From Leptolyngbyaceae cyanobacterium RM1_1_2 (GTDB lineage Bacteria > Cyanobacteriota > Cyanobacteriia > Phormidesmidales > Phormidesmidaceae), in NCBI GenBank assembly GCA_012032345.1, contig JAAUQI010000048.1, positions 1-38,249 of the forward strand: 38,249 bases of DNA, written 5' to 3'. The notes under the pieces are model-generated. The model was not told the origin of the DNA. It was given only the letters and a program-made list of their open reading frames with translations, and did no database searches. A program made the position numbers and the translations under genes. Positions 17,315 through 26,658 of this stretch are shown here, in pieces (positions within the stretch are counted from its first letter, which is position 1; each line of letters begins with the position of its first letter).

Positions 17315-20300
17315 ATGGACTTTGAAGAAATCTTTAGAAAAGCGGATGACCTTATCTTTTGCTCAGAGGGTCGTCATCTGAGTGAAGCGGAGCGAGTTGT
17401 GCTGCGGGCAGCTTGGGAAAACATTACCTATGAAAAAGCGGCGGCGGATATTGGCTATAGTGCCAGCTACTTAAAGCGCGATATTGGTCCCAAGCTTTGG
17501 AAACGAATTTCTAAAGTTTTGCAAGAACCCATTGGCAAAAAAAATTTTAGACTGCGCTTTGATCAGTCCCCCTTCAACCGCTTGACGGAAACCGTTTTTC
17601 CTGCGGCCCATCTCCCTGACCCATCAGTCAGTTTATTGCCCCCCGCAGTTGCCCAATCGCTGCAAAGCTGGGGAGAACTCGCCTTAGATGTCTCAAACTT
17701 TTGGGGACGAGAAGCCGACCTGAGCCAGATCAAAAGCTGGATTATAGACGATGGCTGTCGGCTGGTGCAGCTCTGGGGGGCGGCGAGCGTTGGCAAAACC
17801 TTTTTAGCTGTTAGGCTAGCCAAGCAGATGCAAAAAAGCTTTGATGCTATTTTTTGTCGCCTGCTGCCGGATGAACTGAGCGCATCTGATCTCTTTTCTC
17901 AGCTGATTGCTTTTTTAGACAACGGATGCTCTAGCAATCTACCCCAAACGACTTCTGCCCAAACTGACTGGCTACTCCAGCACCTTAGCCAGCAGCGCTG
18001 TTTGATTATCCTGGATGGAGTCGAGTCGGTTTTTGAGCCTAGACAGCTCCTCGGCCAGTACCGCTCTGGCTGCGAAGCTTACCGAGAGTTGCTTGAGCTA
18101 ATTGCCGCTCGTCAGCATCAAAGCTGTTTGCTCTGGATTGGTCGAGAAGAGACTCGATTTGTGGCGACCTCTGCTGTCCAATCGCACCAGCTCTCTGGCC
18201 TCAGCGCTGATGAAGTTCAGATGCTGCTGCTGCCTCACGTCTCAGCCGCTACCGCCGCAGACTGGCAGGCCCTACGCGATCGCTATGGCGGTAATCCACG
18301 CTACCTGCTGCTGATTGCTTCAGCGATTAAGACCCTTTTTCAAGGACAGCTAGCCCAGTTTTTGCAGCAGCCGCTAGAGCTAGATGATGAGATTGCTCAG
18401 CAGCTTGAGTCTATCTTTGCCCGGTTGACGGTAGCTGAGCAGCAGGTGATGTACTGGCTAGCGATCGCCCATGAACCCCTACCTTTAGATCAGCTACGAG
18501 CAGTTTTAGTAGAAGATCTCAGCGAGCGCGTCATTCGCTCTCTGTCGGGGCGATCGCTGTGCGGGTCTCACAGAGATGCGGCAGAAAAAGCCAGTCTGAG
18601 CCAGAGTCCCCTGATACAGCTCTATTGCCTACAGCATTTTCAACAAAAAATTAGAGCAGAGCTTGACCAGGAATTGCCCGATCTGCTCAATAGCCACGCG
18701 CTGATTCAGGCTCAGGCCAGAGCAGTAATTCAGCAAAAGCAGCGCCATCACACTCTACAACCCCTGACAGAATACCTACAGCGTAGCGGTCTGCCTCGGC
18801 CAGCCCTAGCTAAAAAAGTACAGCGTTTGCTAGATGCTATTCGGGCCTCACCGCTGCGCCAGCAGGGTTATGGGGCTGGCAACCTGATAAATCTCTGCCA
18901 GCAGCTAGACCTGCCGATTTCACAATTTAACTGGTCGCAGCTATCCCTCCGTCAGGCAGATTTGCAGCAGGTAAATCTGTACGGGGCTGACTTTTCCCAA
19001 TCCGTTCTGACAGAAACCGTCTTTGCTAAACCGCTGGGCAAAAATCCGGTGGCTGCTTTTCATCCAGCCGAGCCGCTGCTGGCTATTGGCGACGATGAAG
19101 GTCGCATTATCCTGTGGCGACTGAGCGATGGCAAACCCCAGCAGATTTTGTCAAATGCGAGTGGAGCGGCTGTTTACGCCTTGGCCTTCAGTCATGATGG
19201 AGAGCTGCTGGCCGAAGGGGCTGAAGATAACCAGCTGCGCCTGTGGAGTTTGCAGCAGGAACACTACTACACCTTTGAGGGACATACTCAGCCAGTCCGC
19301 TGTGTAGCACTGAGCCTTGACGATCAAATGCTGGCTAGCGGCAGCGAAGACGGCTCCATCTGGCTTTGGGAGGTGGGTTCCGGTAGCTGTTTGGCTCTGA
19401 TTGAAGCAGCAGCCCCCATTATTACTTTAAGTTTTAGCCCCGATGGAGACTGGTTGATGGGCTGTAGCGAAGCCCAAACGATTCACTATTGGCATATCCG
19501 TGACCAGTCTGGAAGCACTTTCCATAATAGTACGAATAGCCGATTGAGTACGGCTGCCTTTGTCCCTATGCCTATGCTTGTGCCTGTGCCTGCCTTCAAT
19601 GAGCCAGAGGCAGGCACGGGCAATCAGACCTGGCTGCCGATAGCCGTTAGCTGTGGCGATCGCAGTATCTTGCTCTGGCAGGTTGAAACCGACCGCCCTT
19701 GGTGCCGACTGCCAGAGCAGTTGGAGATGCCGCCAGCGGCGATCGCCCTCAGCCCAGACGGACGCTACCTAGCCTACAGTCAGCAGTCTCGACAGATTAC
19801 CCTCTGGTGTCTGACAGATCAGACGCAGATTCCCGCCCCCGACAGGTTCGAGCAGCCTATTTCTTTCCTTCGCTTTAGCCCAGACAGTCGATTTTTGGCC
19901 ATTGGCCACGACTATCAGATGCAGATATGGGATTTAGGAAATGCCCAGGTCTTCCGAACGTTTTGCGGCAGTCGCTACCCGGTGAGTAGCTTTACAGGCG
20001 ATTTTGAGCAAGGTCTTTTAGTCAGCGGTCATCGGGACGCTTCTGTGCGAGTTTGGCAGGTAAATCTCTATTCTGATCACAGTCGCTGTGAGCAATTTTT
20101 TGAGCATTCTAACTGGGTACGGGCACTGGCTATCAGCCCAGATGGTACCTGGCTGGCCAGCGGCAGTGACGACTGCACTATTCGGCTGCGGCAAATAGCT
20201 GCTGCGGAGCCGATTCGTACACTTTCAGGCCATACTGATCCAGTGCGGGCACTGGCTTTTGACCCCGCCAGCAAGATCCTTGCTAGCGCTGGCCAAGACG

Positions 20301-20956
20301 GTACGATCTACCTGTGGCAGATTGAAACGGGTACCGTAAAGCAGCTACCAGGTCATACGGCGGCTGTCTATGCGCTGAGCTTTAGTGCTGATGGTCGCTG
20401 GCTAGTCAGCGGCGGAGACGATCAGAGTATCTATCTCTGGCATCTAGAGCAGGGGTACTCGCGGCAAATTCATCAGGCTCACAGCCGCCGTATCCATCGG
20501 CTCCGGCTTGATGACAGTGGGACTCAGCTATTGAGTGGCAGCTACGATCAGCAGGCCAAACTCTGGCAGGTAGATTCTAGTATCTGCTTGAAAACATGGC
20601 AGCAACCTCAGCATCGCGTCTGCGAGGTCTTGTTTCAACCAGACGGCGTGCCCTGTGTGATCAGCAGCAGCGCTTGCGCCCTAGCCCTGTGGTCTCTAAT
20701 GGCCAATCAGCAGCCCCGCTACATCCGTCAGGCTCACGCCACCGCAGTTGAGCAAACAGCCTTGAGTACTGACGCTCAACACTTAATCAGCCTCAGCTCC
20801 GATGCTGAGCTGGGCATTTGGGATCTGGCTTCGGGGATGCGATTGCGAACTCTGCATGTTGATCGCCCCTATGAGCGACTCAATATCCGCGATGCGGTTG
20901 GCTTAGAAGCGTTAGAAAGACAGCTGCTGCAGCTACTAGGGGCAGTAGAGCTTTAG
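17315..20956 (+). CDS. vMAP-HTH / NB-ARC STAND NTPase with 14 WD40 repeats
   Basis: A protein of about 1213 residues. Residues 1-85 (MDFEEIFRKADDLIFC..., then ERVVLRAAWENITYEKAAAD) match the vMAP N-terminal helix-turn-helix found in predicted conflict proteins. The NB-ARC domain follows, with FWGREADLSQIKSW, Walker A LWGAASVGKTFLAVRLA (about 155) and Walker B CLIILDGVESV (about 228), then an all-helical region. A short pentapeptide-like linker (LRQADLQQVNLYGADFSQSV) leads into WD40 repeats from about 572 to 1180. I count 14 blades, fitting two seven-bladed propellers. The tail RPYERLNIRDAVGLEALE is also seen in cyanobacterial relatives. STAND proteins oligomerise on ligand binding; here the propellers would sense. 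ATG 17315 is preferred over TTG 17288 because it starts the vMAP domain exactly. Confidence 0.9.
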   Translation: MDFEEIFRKADDLIFCSEGRHLSEAERVVLRAAWENITYEKAAADIGYSASYLKRDIGPKLWKRISKVLQEPIGKKNFRLRFDQSPFNRLTETVFPAAHLPDPSVSLLPPAVAQSLQSWGELALDVSNFWGREADLSQIKSWIIDDGCRLVQLWGAASVGKTFLAVRLAKQMQKSFDAIFCRLLPDELSASDLFSQLIAFLDNGCSSNLPQTTSAQTDWLLQHLSQQRCLIILDGVESVFEPRQLLGQYRSGCEAYRELLELIAARQHQSCLLWIGREETRFVATSAVQSHQLSGLSADEVQMLLLPHVSAATAADWQALRDRYGGNPRYLLLIASAIKTLFQGQLAQFLQQPLELDDEIAQQLESIFARLTVAEQQVMYWLAIAHEPLPLDQLRAVLVEDLSERVIRSLSGRSLCGSHRDAAEKASLSQSPLIQLYCLQHFQQKIRAELDQELPDLLNSHALIQAQARAVIQQKQRHHTLQPLTEYLQRSGLPRPALAKKVQRLLDAIRASPLRQQGYGAGNLINLCQQLDLPISQFNWSQLSLRQADLQQVNLYGADFSQSVLTETVFAKPLGKNPVAAFHPAEPLLAIGDDEGRIILWRLSDGKPQQILSNASGAAVYALAFSHDGELLAEGAEDNQLRLWSLQQEHYYTFEGHTQPVRCVALSLDDQMLASGSEDGSIWLWEVGSGSCLALIEAAAPIITLSFSPDGDWLMGCSEAQTIHYWHIRDQSGSTFHNSTNSRLSTAAFVPMPMLVPVPAFNEPEAGTGNQTWLPIAVSCGDRSILLWQVETDRPWCRLPEQLEMPPAAIALSPDGRYLAYSQQSRQITLWCLTDQTQIPAPDRFEQPISFLRFSPDSRFLAIGHDYQMQIWDLGNAQVFRTFCGSRYPVSSFTGDFEQGLLVSGHRDASVRVWQVNLYSDHSRCEQFFEHSNWVRALAISPDGTWLASGSDDCTIRLRQIAAAEPIRTLSGHTDPVRALAFDPASKILASAGQDGTIYLWQIETGTVKQLPGHTAAVYALSFSADGRWLVSGGDDQSIYLWHLEQGYSRQIHQAHSRRIHRLRLDDSGTQLLSGSYDQQAKLWQVDSSICLKTWQQPQHRVCEVLFQPDGVPCVISSSACALALWSLMANQQPRYIRQAHATAVEQTALSTDAQHLISLSSDAELGIWDLASGMRLRTLHVDRPYERLNIRDAVGLEALERQLLQLLGAVEL
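19586..19617. repeat. Perfect 10-bp inverted repeat inside the WD40 region
   Basis: GTGCCTGCCT (19586-19595) and AGGCAGGCAC (19608-19617) form a perfect stem with a 12-base loop. It is preceded by a low-complexity CCTATG/CCTGTG run encoding VPMPMLVPVPAF. Together they expand one loop of the fifth WD40 blade, compared with its neighbours. Confidence 0.7.
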
Positions 20957-21273
20957 CTAGCCCTGGAATTTGTAGTTTGTCACCTAAACTAGACGAAACT
21001 TCTTGATCTAGATTGAAAAATAGCCCTAGAATAATGTGTATCTCTAGAATGCTATCCAGTTTCCGCACCAGTTTGCACAAGCTTAGCCTGCATAGATTCA
21101 GTTGCATGGCGATCGCGCTATCAGATATAAGTTCTTTCGCAAGCTCTCAGCGAACGTGTTTTGCAACTTCGGGGGGGGCTTGTGCTCTGTAAAGATTAGG
21201 CTGGGATCTGACTTGAGCCGATCCTTCAATTTTGCTAGCACTGCTGTCCCTGTTCACCTGATTAGTAACCGCC
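20957..21273. other. 317-bp intergenic region after the STAND gene
   Basis: Short frames here do not resemble proteins. No tRNA or clear terminator was seen. A run of seven to eight G occurs near 21171-21178. It probably holds the promoter of the downstream unknown gene, so that gene is likely transcribed separately from the STAND gene. Confidence 0.4.
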
Positions 21274-22527
21274 ATGAACTCTCTTGATTCCTTCGACGGT
21301 TGGGTTGAAAACGCCAGCGTGATAGAGAACTTTCTTTATCAGCACCTGCGCTATTACCAAAACCAGGAGTCTGCAGATGCTGTGATCAATCGCTTCTCTA
21401 AGCTATTTATTGAAGCCCTAAACTATCCTGACCAGGAGGTCTGGCAGGTCGTCAGTCGTTTGGCTGGGGCAGCCGAATCGGATCGGCGCTTTAAGTACAC
21501 CCTCAACCGCTGCTGCTACACCTTAATTAACTACTGGTATAGTCAGCCTCGCTGCCACAGGGCTATCCCGCGCCTGATTGAGCTATTTGAAGAACTCCCC
21601 ACTGATGCTCCCAGCTCAGCCACCAGCCGCCGAATTCGAGAGCTGGTGGCGCGCTTCACTCAAACAGAGCAGTATGAAGCGCTCAGACATCTACGGCAGG
21701 TCTTTGTTGAGTCAGATCCGGGTAGTATCAGCGATGGGCAGCAGCACCAGCCTGTGGGGACGTTGCTGCGCCACTATCCTTTTCTCTACGATCACAACCT
21801 GCTAACCAAAGACAGCGATCATGAGCAAAAACGCAGTATTCAAAACCTCAAACAGCAGGCAGAACAAAAGTTAGGAATAAACCTCGTCCGCTACAACAGC
21901 TACCGTCTAGGACATTCTCACAAAGCCATTGCCAATCCTACCCGTCTCAGCAATCAGCAGCTCGACCAGGCGCTAGATTACTACACTGGCAAGGGCTACG
22001 AAAAGAAAACTCACAAGGAATTTGCTGGCTGGTTTCTAGCCTATAGTCGCTCAGTAAAAACCTTCCGCGAATTCAAAGAAGAGTTTGTCAATGATTATCT
22101 GCTCTCGCCGATTGCAGCTCAAAGTCCCAAATACCGTAACAACCAGTTCAGTCGAACTTTACGCGATCTAACACGGGCTACGCTAACTGATTTTGATGAA
22201 CAAAAACTAAACAGCTTTACGCTGGTAGAGCTGATTCGGAAGCTGCTAATCTCTTTGCTGCTGCAAAGCCGTCGCCGTCCTATTTTTATTACCTTCAGAC
22301 GCCTGCTAGAAGACATTGGTTATACCTACGCCACAGGATTACTGCTGCGGATCGTTTTACTGTGCTCTGCGGCTAGACCCGCTCTGGAGCGCTGTTTCTC
22401 AGTGATGTTTAACCACCACGAAAACTGCCAGCAAGGAGAAGTGCCTTGGCTGATCGAGTCGCTTGAGCACACTAACATTGCCATTGTCACTAACTTTGGT
22501 GGCTTTGGCTTCAGCGCTGGCGTGTGA
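21274..22527 (+). CDS. Conserved cyanobacterial-type protein of unknown function
   Basis: A 417-residue soluble, mostly helical protein without signal peptide, membrane segment or any catalytic motif I can name. Features include aromatic-rich helices near the start (NFLYQHLRYYQNQESADAVI), YTLNRCCYTLINYWYSQPR, a central RHYPFLYDHNLLTKDSDHEQ, and a basic LLISLLLQSRRRPIFITF. A long C-terminal helix pair contains GLLLRIVLLCSAARPALERC and NHHENCQQGEVPWLIESLEH. From memory it resembles a family restricted to cyanobacteria and annotated only as hypothetical, but I cannot run a search. It lies 317 bases downstream of the NB-ARC/WD40 gene on the same strand and converges with recQ. A scaffold or HEAT-like helical role would be a guess. 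Confidence 0.75.
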   Translation: MNSLDSFDGWVENASVIENFLYQHLRYYQNQESADAVINRFSKLFIEALNYPDQEVWQVVSRLAGAAESDRRFKYTLNRCCYTLINYWYSQPRCHRAIPRLIELFEELPTDAPSSATSRRIRELVARFTQTEQYEALRHLRQVFVESDPGSISDGQQHQPVGTLLRHYPFLYDHNLLTKDSDHEQKRSIQNLKQQAEQKLGINLVRYNSYRLGHSHKAIANPTRLSNQQLDQALDYYTGKGYEKKTHKEFAGWFLAYSRSVKTFREFKEEFVNDYLLSPIAAQSPKYRNNQFSRTLRDLTRATLTDFDEQKLNSFTLVELIRKLLISLLLQSRRRPIFITFRRLLEDIGYTYATGLLLRIVLLCSAARPALERCFSVMFNHHENCQQGEVPWLIESLEHTNIAIVTNFGGFGFSAGV

Positions 22528-22601
22528 GCACTGTCTTCTGATACTGGGCAGGTTTTGCCAAACTCAGCTATTGGTGCTGAGAGACTCGCTCAAAGCTGGC
22601 C

Positions 22602-24842
22602 CTATGCGTTCTCTGCGATCGCTGTCGTTTGCTGACTCAGCTTGCGCCAGGCGGCCTTGACTAGGCGAATTTCGCTGTAGTCATAGGTGTTGCCGAGGTG
22701 TTCTCTAAGCTCTCTCAGGGGCGTATCGCCTATGTTTGCGATCGCCTGCTGAATCACCTGCTGCCGTTCACTAGAAACTAAGCGATCGAGTTCAATCGGC
22801 TGTCCAGCCTCGATCAAACGGGCTAGGTGATCGCTGATTGTACTCAGCCGCAGGCCGCGCTCAACGGCAATTTCGGCGGGGGTGAGTCCCTGCTGATAAA
22901 ACTGTAGCGTGGTGAGGTGGGTGGTGGTCAGGCTTTGAGTGACTGCCGTGCTTGGTTGCAGATCTGAGGAGAGATCATATTCTTGGCAAAACTGAGCGAT
23001 CGCCGCCGTAAAGACTTTGCCGTACTGATCTAGCTTACGGTTGCCGACCCCTGAAATTTGAGCAAAGGCATCCAGAGTTTGAGGCCGCTGCTGTGCCATC
23101 TGCCGCAGGCTAGACTCTGCAAAGACCACATAGGGCGGTACGCTTTGCTCATCAGCTAGCCGTTTGCGCAAGTCTTTTAACTGGCTCAGCAGCGACGCGA
23201 CTTCAGCCGGGGGGCGATCGCGCTCTGTGGATGAGTCTGCGGCTGAGGCTGATTCGAGCTTCTGGGTAATGGCAACCTGTACGGCCAGCTGTCCCCGCAG
23301 GATTTGCCAGCTAGCCGCGTTGAGCTTGAGGACTGAATAGCCATCCGTGGTTTCATCGACTAGGCGCTGATGCAGCAGCGATCGCCCCAGCAGCCGCCAC
23401 TCGTCTAGAGCACGATCTTTGCCAATGCCATAGGTAGAGAGCTGATCGTGCTTTAGCTCCAGCAGCCGCTTCTTACGCGAACCGCGCAGTACGTCAATAA
23501 TGTGAGTCATGCCAAAGCGCTCTCGACAGCGAGCCACACAGGATAAAAACTTTTGAGCCTCGACCGTCCAGTCTTCTATCGGCGGTGGCAAACAGCAGTT
23601 GTCACAGTTCTGGCACAGCCCAGCAAAATCTTCGCCAAAATAGCCGAGCTGAATCTGACGGCGGCACACCGAACTTTCAGCATAGGCAATCATCTGACGC
23701 AGCTGCTGTTTGGCAATACGCTGCTCACGCGGATCAGGCTTGCGATCGATCAGGTACTCTACCGTGGCAATATCACCGTAGCCCAAAAATATCGTACAGC
23801 GAGCGGCTTCACCATCGCGTCCGGCCCGACCCGACTCCTGATAGTAGTTCTCCAGACTGCGGGGCAAATCGTAGTGAATCACAAACCGCACATCTGGCTT
23901 GTTAATGCCCATGCCAAAGGCAACGGTAGCGACCATTATTCGCACATCATCTCGGATGAAGCGGCTTTGGTTCTCCTGGCGAGTGGTGTCTGAGAGTCCG
24001 GCATGGTAGGGCAAAGCCGCTATGCCATCCTGCTGTAGGCGCAGCGCTGTTTCATCTACCCGGCGACGGCTGAGACAGTAGATGATCCCTGTGCCTTCCT
24101 GCTGCTGAATCAAGGGCAGGAGCTGAGCGTATGCCTGCCGTCCCTTGGGCTGCACTTCATAGTAAAGATTTTGCCGATTAAAGCTAGTGACGTGCAGCGC
24201 CGGATCTCGAAGCTGTAGCTGCTCTACAATATCTTCTCGCACCCGTTCAGTGGCGGTTGCCGTCAGCGCCAGCATCGGCACGGTAGGATACTGCTGCCTG
24301 AGAAATCTAAGCTGTCGGTACTCAGGCCGAAAATCGTGCCCCCAGTCTGAAACACAGTGGGCCTCGTCAATGGCAAAAGCGGCCACTCCAATTGTCTGAG
24401 AGAGCTGCTGCAGCAGGGGTAAAAAAGCCTCGCTCAGCAATCTTTCTGGGGCAACGTAGAGCAGTTTAATCTGCCCCTGCAGCAGCGCTGCTTCCCGCTG
24501 ACGCAGCTCGCTTAGCGAAAGGCTGCTGTTGAGAAAGGTAGCGGCAATGCCGTTGTCCCTGAGGGCCTCGACCTGATCTTGCATCAGGGCAATCAGGGGA
24601 GATACCACCAGCGTCACGCCTATTTTGAGCAGGGCGGGGAGCTGGTAGCACAGCGACTTACCGCCGCCCGTCGGCATGATCACCAGACTGTCACGGTTTT
24701 GTAAAGTATCCTCAATCACCTGTCGCTGGCTCAGGCGAAACTGGTCATAGCCAAAGAAATGCTTGAGAGCTTTTTCTAGAGAAGGGAAATTGGCCTGATC
24801 CAAGGCTGGCCGGGCCGAATTATCAAGAGGAAGATTCACCAT
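22602..24842 (-). CDS. recQ: ATP-dependent DNA helicase RecQ
   Basis: A 3'-5' helicase for recombination and fork repair. Counting from the upstream GTG, motif 0 is FGYDQFRLSQRQVIEDTL, Walker A MPTGGGKSLCYQLPALL is at about 73-90, and DEAHCVSDWGHDFRPEY is at about 176. Next come FNRQNLYYEVQPKG, GTGIIYCLSRRRVDE and motif VI YQESGRAGRDGEAARC. The zinc site C(RRQ)...CQNCDNC, RQC winged helix and HRDC domain (FAQISGVGNRKLDQYGK) follow. A C-terminal HTH_40-like extension has FYQQGLTPAEIAVERGLRLS. ATG 24842 (MVNLPLDN) or the upstream GTG 24893 could start it; neither has a good ribosome site. The long C-terminal extension occurs in other cyanobacterial RecQ proteins. Confidence 0.95.
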   Translation of the reverse strand: MVNLPLDNSARPALDQANFPSLEKALKHFFGYDQFRLSQRQVIEDTLQNRDSLVIMPTGGGKSLCYQLPALLKIGVTLVVSPLIALMQDQVEALRDNGIAATFLNSSLSLSELRQREAALLQGQIKLLYVAPERLLSEAFLPLLQQLSQTIGVAAFAIDEAHCVSDWGHDFRPEYRQLRFLRQQYPTVPMLALTATATERVREDIVEQLQLRDPALHVTSFNRQNLYYEVQPKGRQAYAQLLPLIQQQEGTGIIYCLSRRRVDETALRLQQDGIAALPYHAGLSDTTRQENQSRFIRDDVRIMVATVAFGMGINKPDVRFVIHYDLPRSLENYYQESGRAGRDGEAARCTIFLGYGDIATVEYLIDRKPDPREQRIAKQQLRQMIAYAESSVCRRQIQLGYFGEDFAGLCQNCDNCCLPPPIEDWTVEAQKFLSCVARCRERFGMTHIIDVLRGSRKKRLLELKHDQLSTYGIGKDRALDEWRLLGRSLLHQRLVDETTDGYSVLKLNAASWQILRGQLAVQVAITQKLESASAADSSTERDRPPAEVASLLSQLKDLRKRLADEQSVPPYVVFAESSLRQMAQQRPQTLDAFAQISGVGNRKLDQYGKVFTAAIAQFCQEYDLSSDLQPSTAVTQSLTTTHLTTLQFYQQGLTPAEIAVERGLRLSTISDHLARLIEAGQPIELDRLVSSERQQVIQQAIANIGDTPLRELREHLGNTYDYSEIRLVKAAWRKLSQQTTAIAENA

Positions 24843-24895
24843 CAAGCTTTGAACTGACTGCGACTGAGTGCGACAGGCCACTAAAACCTCCACAG

Positions 24896-25075
24896 ATGCC
24901 TATGCTAAGACACCCTAATCTCAGGCGTCTACAGCAACTCTACCAAAAGCCAGAGATTGAGGACGTTTATTGCCTGCGCATCTACAGGCATTTATTTGGC
25001 AGATCGTCCCCCTGGATGAGTCTGGAGAATTTCGCGGCATGGTCTAGAGATGGGGAAAGCGGTCTGCTGACCTGA
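24896..25075 (+). CDS. Candidate small protein divergent from recQ
   Basis: A 59-residue frame starting MPMLRHPNLRRLQQLYQKPE and continuing through EDVYCLRIYRHLFG and SLENFAAWSRDG. The composition, with balanced charges, aromatic residues and amphipathic helices, looks more coding than random. I do not recognise the family, and it could equally be the remnant of a longer gene. No ribosome-binding site is evident. It would be divergent from, and almost abut, the upstream recQ start at 24893. Confidence 0.3.
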   Translation: MPMLRHPNLRRLQQLYQKPEIEDVYCLRIYRHLFGRSSPWMSLENFAAWSRDGESGLLT

Positions 25076-25324
25076 TCACACAGTTTTGATCACTCAGTAA
25101 AGTAGCTTTACAGAGTCAGTTTTAATGGGATCTTAATCCGTAGTTTACCTTTGAGTGAGAGTATAGCGTCGCTTGGGTAATAGACTTAATTAAAGAATAT
25201 TCAGGCTTTGTGTATGGCTTGAAAAGTCCTAACATGGGCGCTCGCAGTAGATAAAATTTGACATTCGACTCAGCTTTTCCACAGCAAAAGATAGCTCTAG
25301 TCGTTAATTTATTTAAACTCAAAA
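25076..25324. other. Intergenic region upstream of the secreted-protein gene
   Basis: AT-rich, with a small palindrome GTAAAGTAGCTTTAC at 25097-25111 that might be an operator. The segment next to the gene (TTAATTTATTTAAACTC) is promoter-like. Nothing here looks coding. Confidence 0.35.
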
Positions 25325-25897
25325 ATGCTTTATAAGCTTCTTAGTTCTGCCCTGAAGAGCCTCTTAAAAATCAGCAGGGCTGTAGCTTTATTCGCGGCAG
25401 CGACAGGATTACCCTGGGTACTGATATCGCCTCTGTCGCTGCCAGCCTGGGCCGAAGAAGGGATATTTACGGTGAACCTGTCTCCTTATAGGGCAGCTAG
25501 TTTAGCTTCACTCATGAGCGCAGCAGAATCTTTAGCCAGTGGTGAACTGTCACGACAGTTTAGGCAAAATTTGGATCTAACTACGGTTCAAATAACGGTG
25601 CTAGGAGAATACAACGGACAGGTAGTGCCTGTTTTAGTCGCTACGGTTTCGCGGGAAAACTGGCAGCGATCGCCTCAGGTTCGCCAATGGGCCAGCTATT
25701 TTAATAGTTCTTATGTGCTGTTGGGATTTAACAGTGACCCAACAGGGGCTGATAGGGATGCGATCGCCACTAACGACTCTCCTGGGTTAAATATTTCACC
25801 GGCCATCATCGACCCAATTGAGCAGCTAGTCGAAGCCGCAGAAAAGGGTGAGCTTTCTGATGCGGAGCTAATTGAGCTAATTGATGCGCTCGATTAA
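25325..25897 (+). CDS. Secreted protein of unknown function
   Basis: A 190-residue protein with a long signal peptide (basic start, hydrophobic core, predicted cleavage after LPAWA near residue 43). The mature part begins EEGIFTVNLSPYRAASLAS. It has a compact alpha-beta region with LDLTTVQITVLGEYNGQVVP, VATVSRENWQRSPQVRQWAS and FNSSYVLLGF, then an acidic tail (QLVEAAEKGELSDAELIELI). It resembles small periplasmic proteins common in cyanobacteria, but I know of no function. The next downstream sequence is an unrelated PhoX remnant, so it is probably transcribed alone. Confidence 0.7.
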   Translation: MLYKLLSSALKSLLKISRAVALFAAATGLPWVLISPLSLPAWAEEGIFTVNLSPYRAASLASLMSAAESLASGELSRQFRQNLDLTTVQITVLGEYNGQVVPVLVATVSRENWQRSPQVRQWASYFNSSYVLLGFNSDPTGADRDAIATNDSPGLNISPAIIDPIEQLVEAAEKGELSDAELIELIDALD

Positions 25898-26126
25898 GTT
25901 CTCTGTATTTTTTTGTGACAGCCCCAAATTATCTGTACAGGCAAAGAGTCGTAAAAGATTTTTTCCGTAGGAACAATCTTCCTAGAATCTCAGCAAGATA
26001 GCAATATAAATATCTCAGCACCAAGCTTAAACCCGCTTGAAGCAAAGAAAATATCTGAGAACCTTCTTACCTTCAAAAGCAAGTTTTTGTTGAAAATATT
26101 GTTTAAGTTTTTTATTTCTCATCAAG

Positions 26127-26156
26127 GTAAACGATGCATTAACCACTTGTTAAATC
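26127..26156 (+). promoter_or_regulatory. Pho-box-like tandem repeat
   Basis: Three 8-mers at an exact 11-base period, GTAAACGA, ATTAACCA and GTTAAATC, approximate the cyanobacterial PhoB site (PyTTAAPyPyT/A repeated with 3-base spacers). Two of the three fit well and the first is weak. The site lies about 50 bases before the truncated phoX frame, where a phosphate-starvation promoter would be expected. Confidence 0.4.
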
Positions 26157-26205
26157 GAAATAATCTCGTTTTATCGTTGTATTAAAGCTGGGCTGTTATT
26201 CTCCT

Positions 26206-26658
26206 GTGTGGAAAGGGTTATGCGAATACACCCGCTTTTACTTCATCGCTACCCAGGGCGGCCCTGTTGCTGTCGATGGTGTGCGCGGCAACGGTCAGGT
26301 TTGGGAATATAACCCCACCAAGGAAACCTTGACGCTGATTGTAGAAGCGCCCCCCTCAGGAGATGTTTTAGATGAGCCAGACAACGTAACGGTTTCTCCT
26401 TTTGGCGATCTCTTCCTTTGTGAAGACGGCGGTGGCGAGCAGTTTGTCGTCGGGGTTGACCTGGATGGCCTGCTTTACAAGTTTGCCCGTAATAATATTG
26501 ACGAGAGTGAATTTGCGGGCGCTTGTTTTTCCCCTGATGGCAAAACTCTCTTCGTCAACAGCCAAGGCGTTGGCATTACCTATGCTATCTGGGGGCCTTG
26601 GACGCCTCTTGATGACGAAGGCACTGAAGGCGGTGGCGACGAAGGCGACGAAGACTAA
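26206..26658 (+). pseudogene. C-terminal remnant of a PhoX/DUF839 phosphatase
   Basis: About 150 residues match only the C-terminal end of PhoX-type (DUF839) calcium/iron alkaline phosphatases. The matching parts are YFIATQGGPVA, GQVWEYNPTKETLTLIVEAP, LDEPDNVTVSPFGDLFLCED, EFAGACFSPDGKTLFVNSQG and ITYAIWGPW. Full PhoX proteins are several hundred residues long with a Tat signal; the first three quarters are absent. The GTG at 26206 is fortuitous or a new start. The AT-rich 5' region looks like an original phoX promoter, so an internal deletion that joined the promoter to the 3' end is plausible. The Gly/Asp/Glu-rich tail after the PWTP segment is also unusual. Confidence 0.75.

Noticed and set aside
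21102-21287. 61-residue frame before the unknown 417-residue gene
   Set aside because: Composition is not protein-like, it overlaps the start of the better-supported gene, and it has no ribosome site.
23553-23993. Plus-strand frames of 106-146 residues inside recQ
   Set aside because: Antisense to conserved helicase motifs; explained by codon composition.
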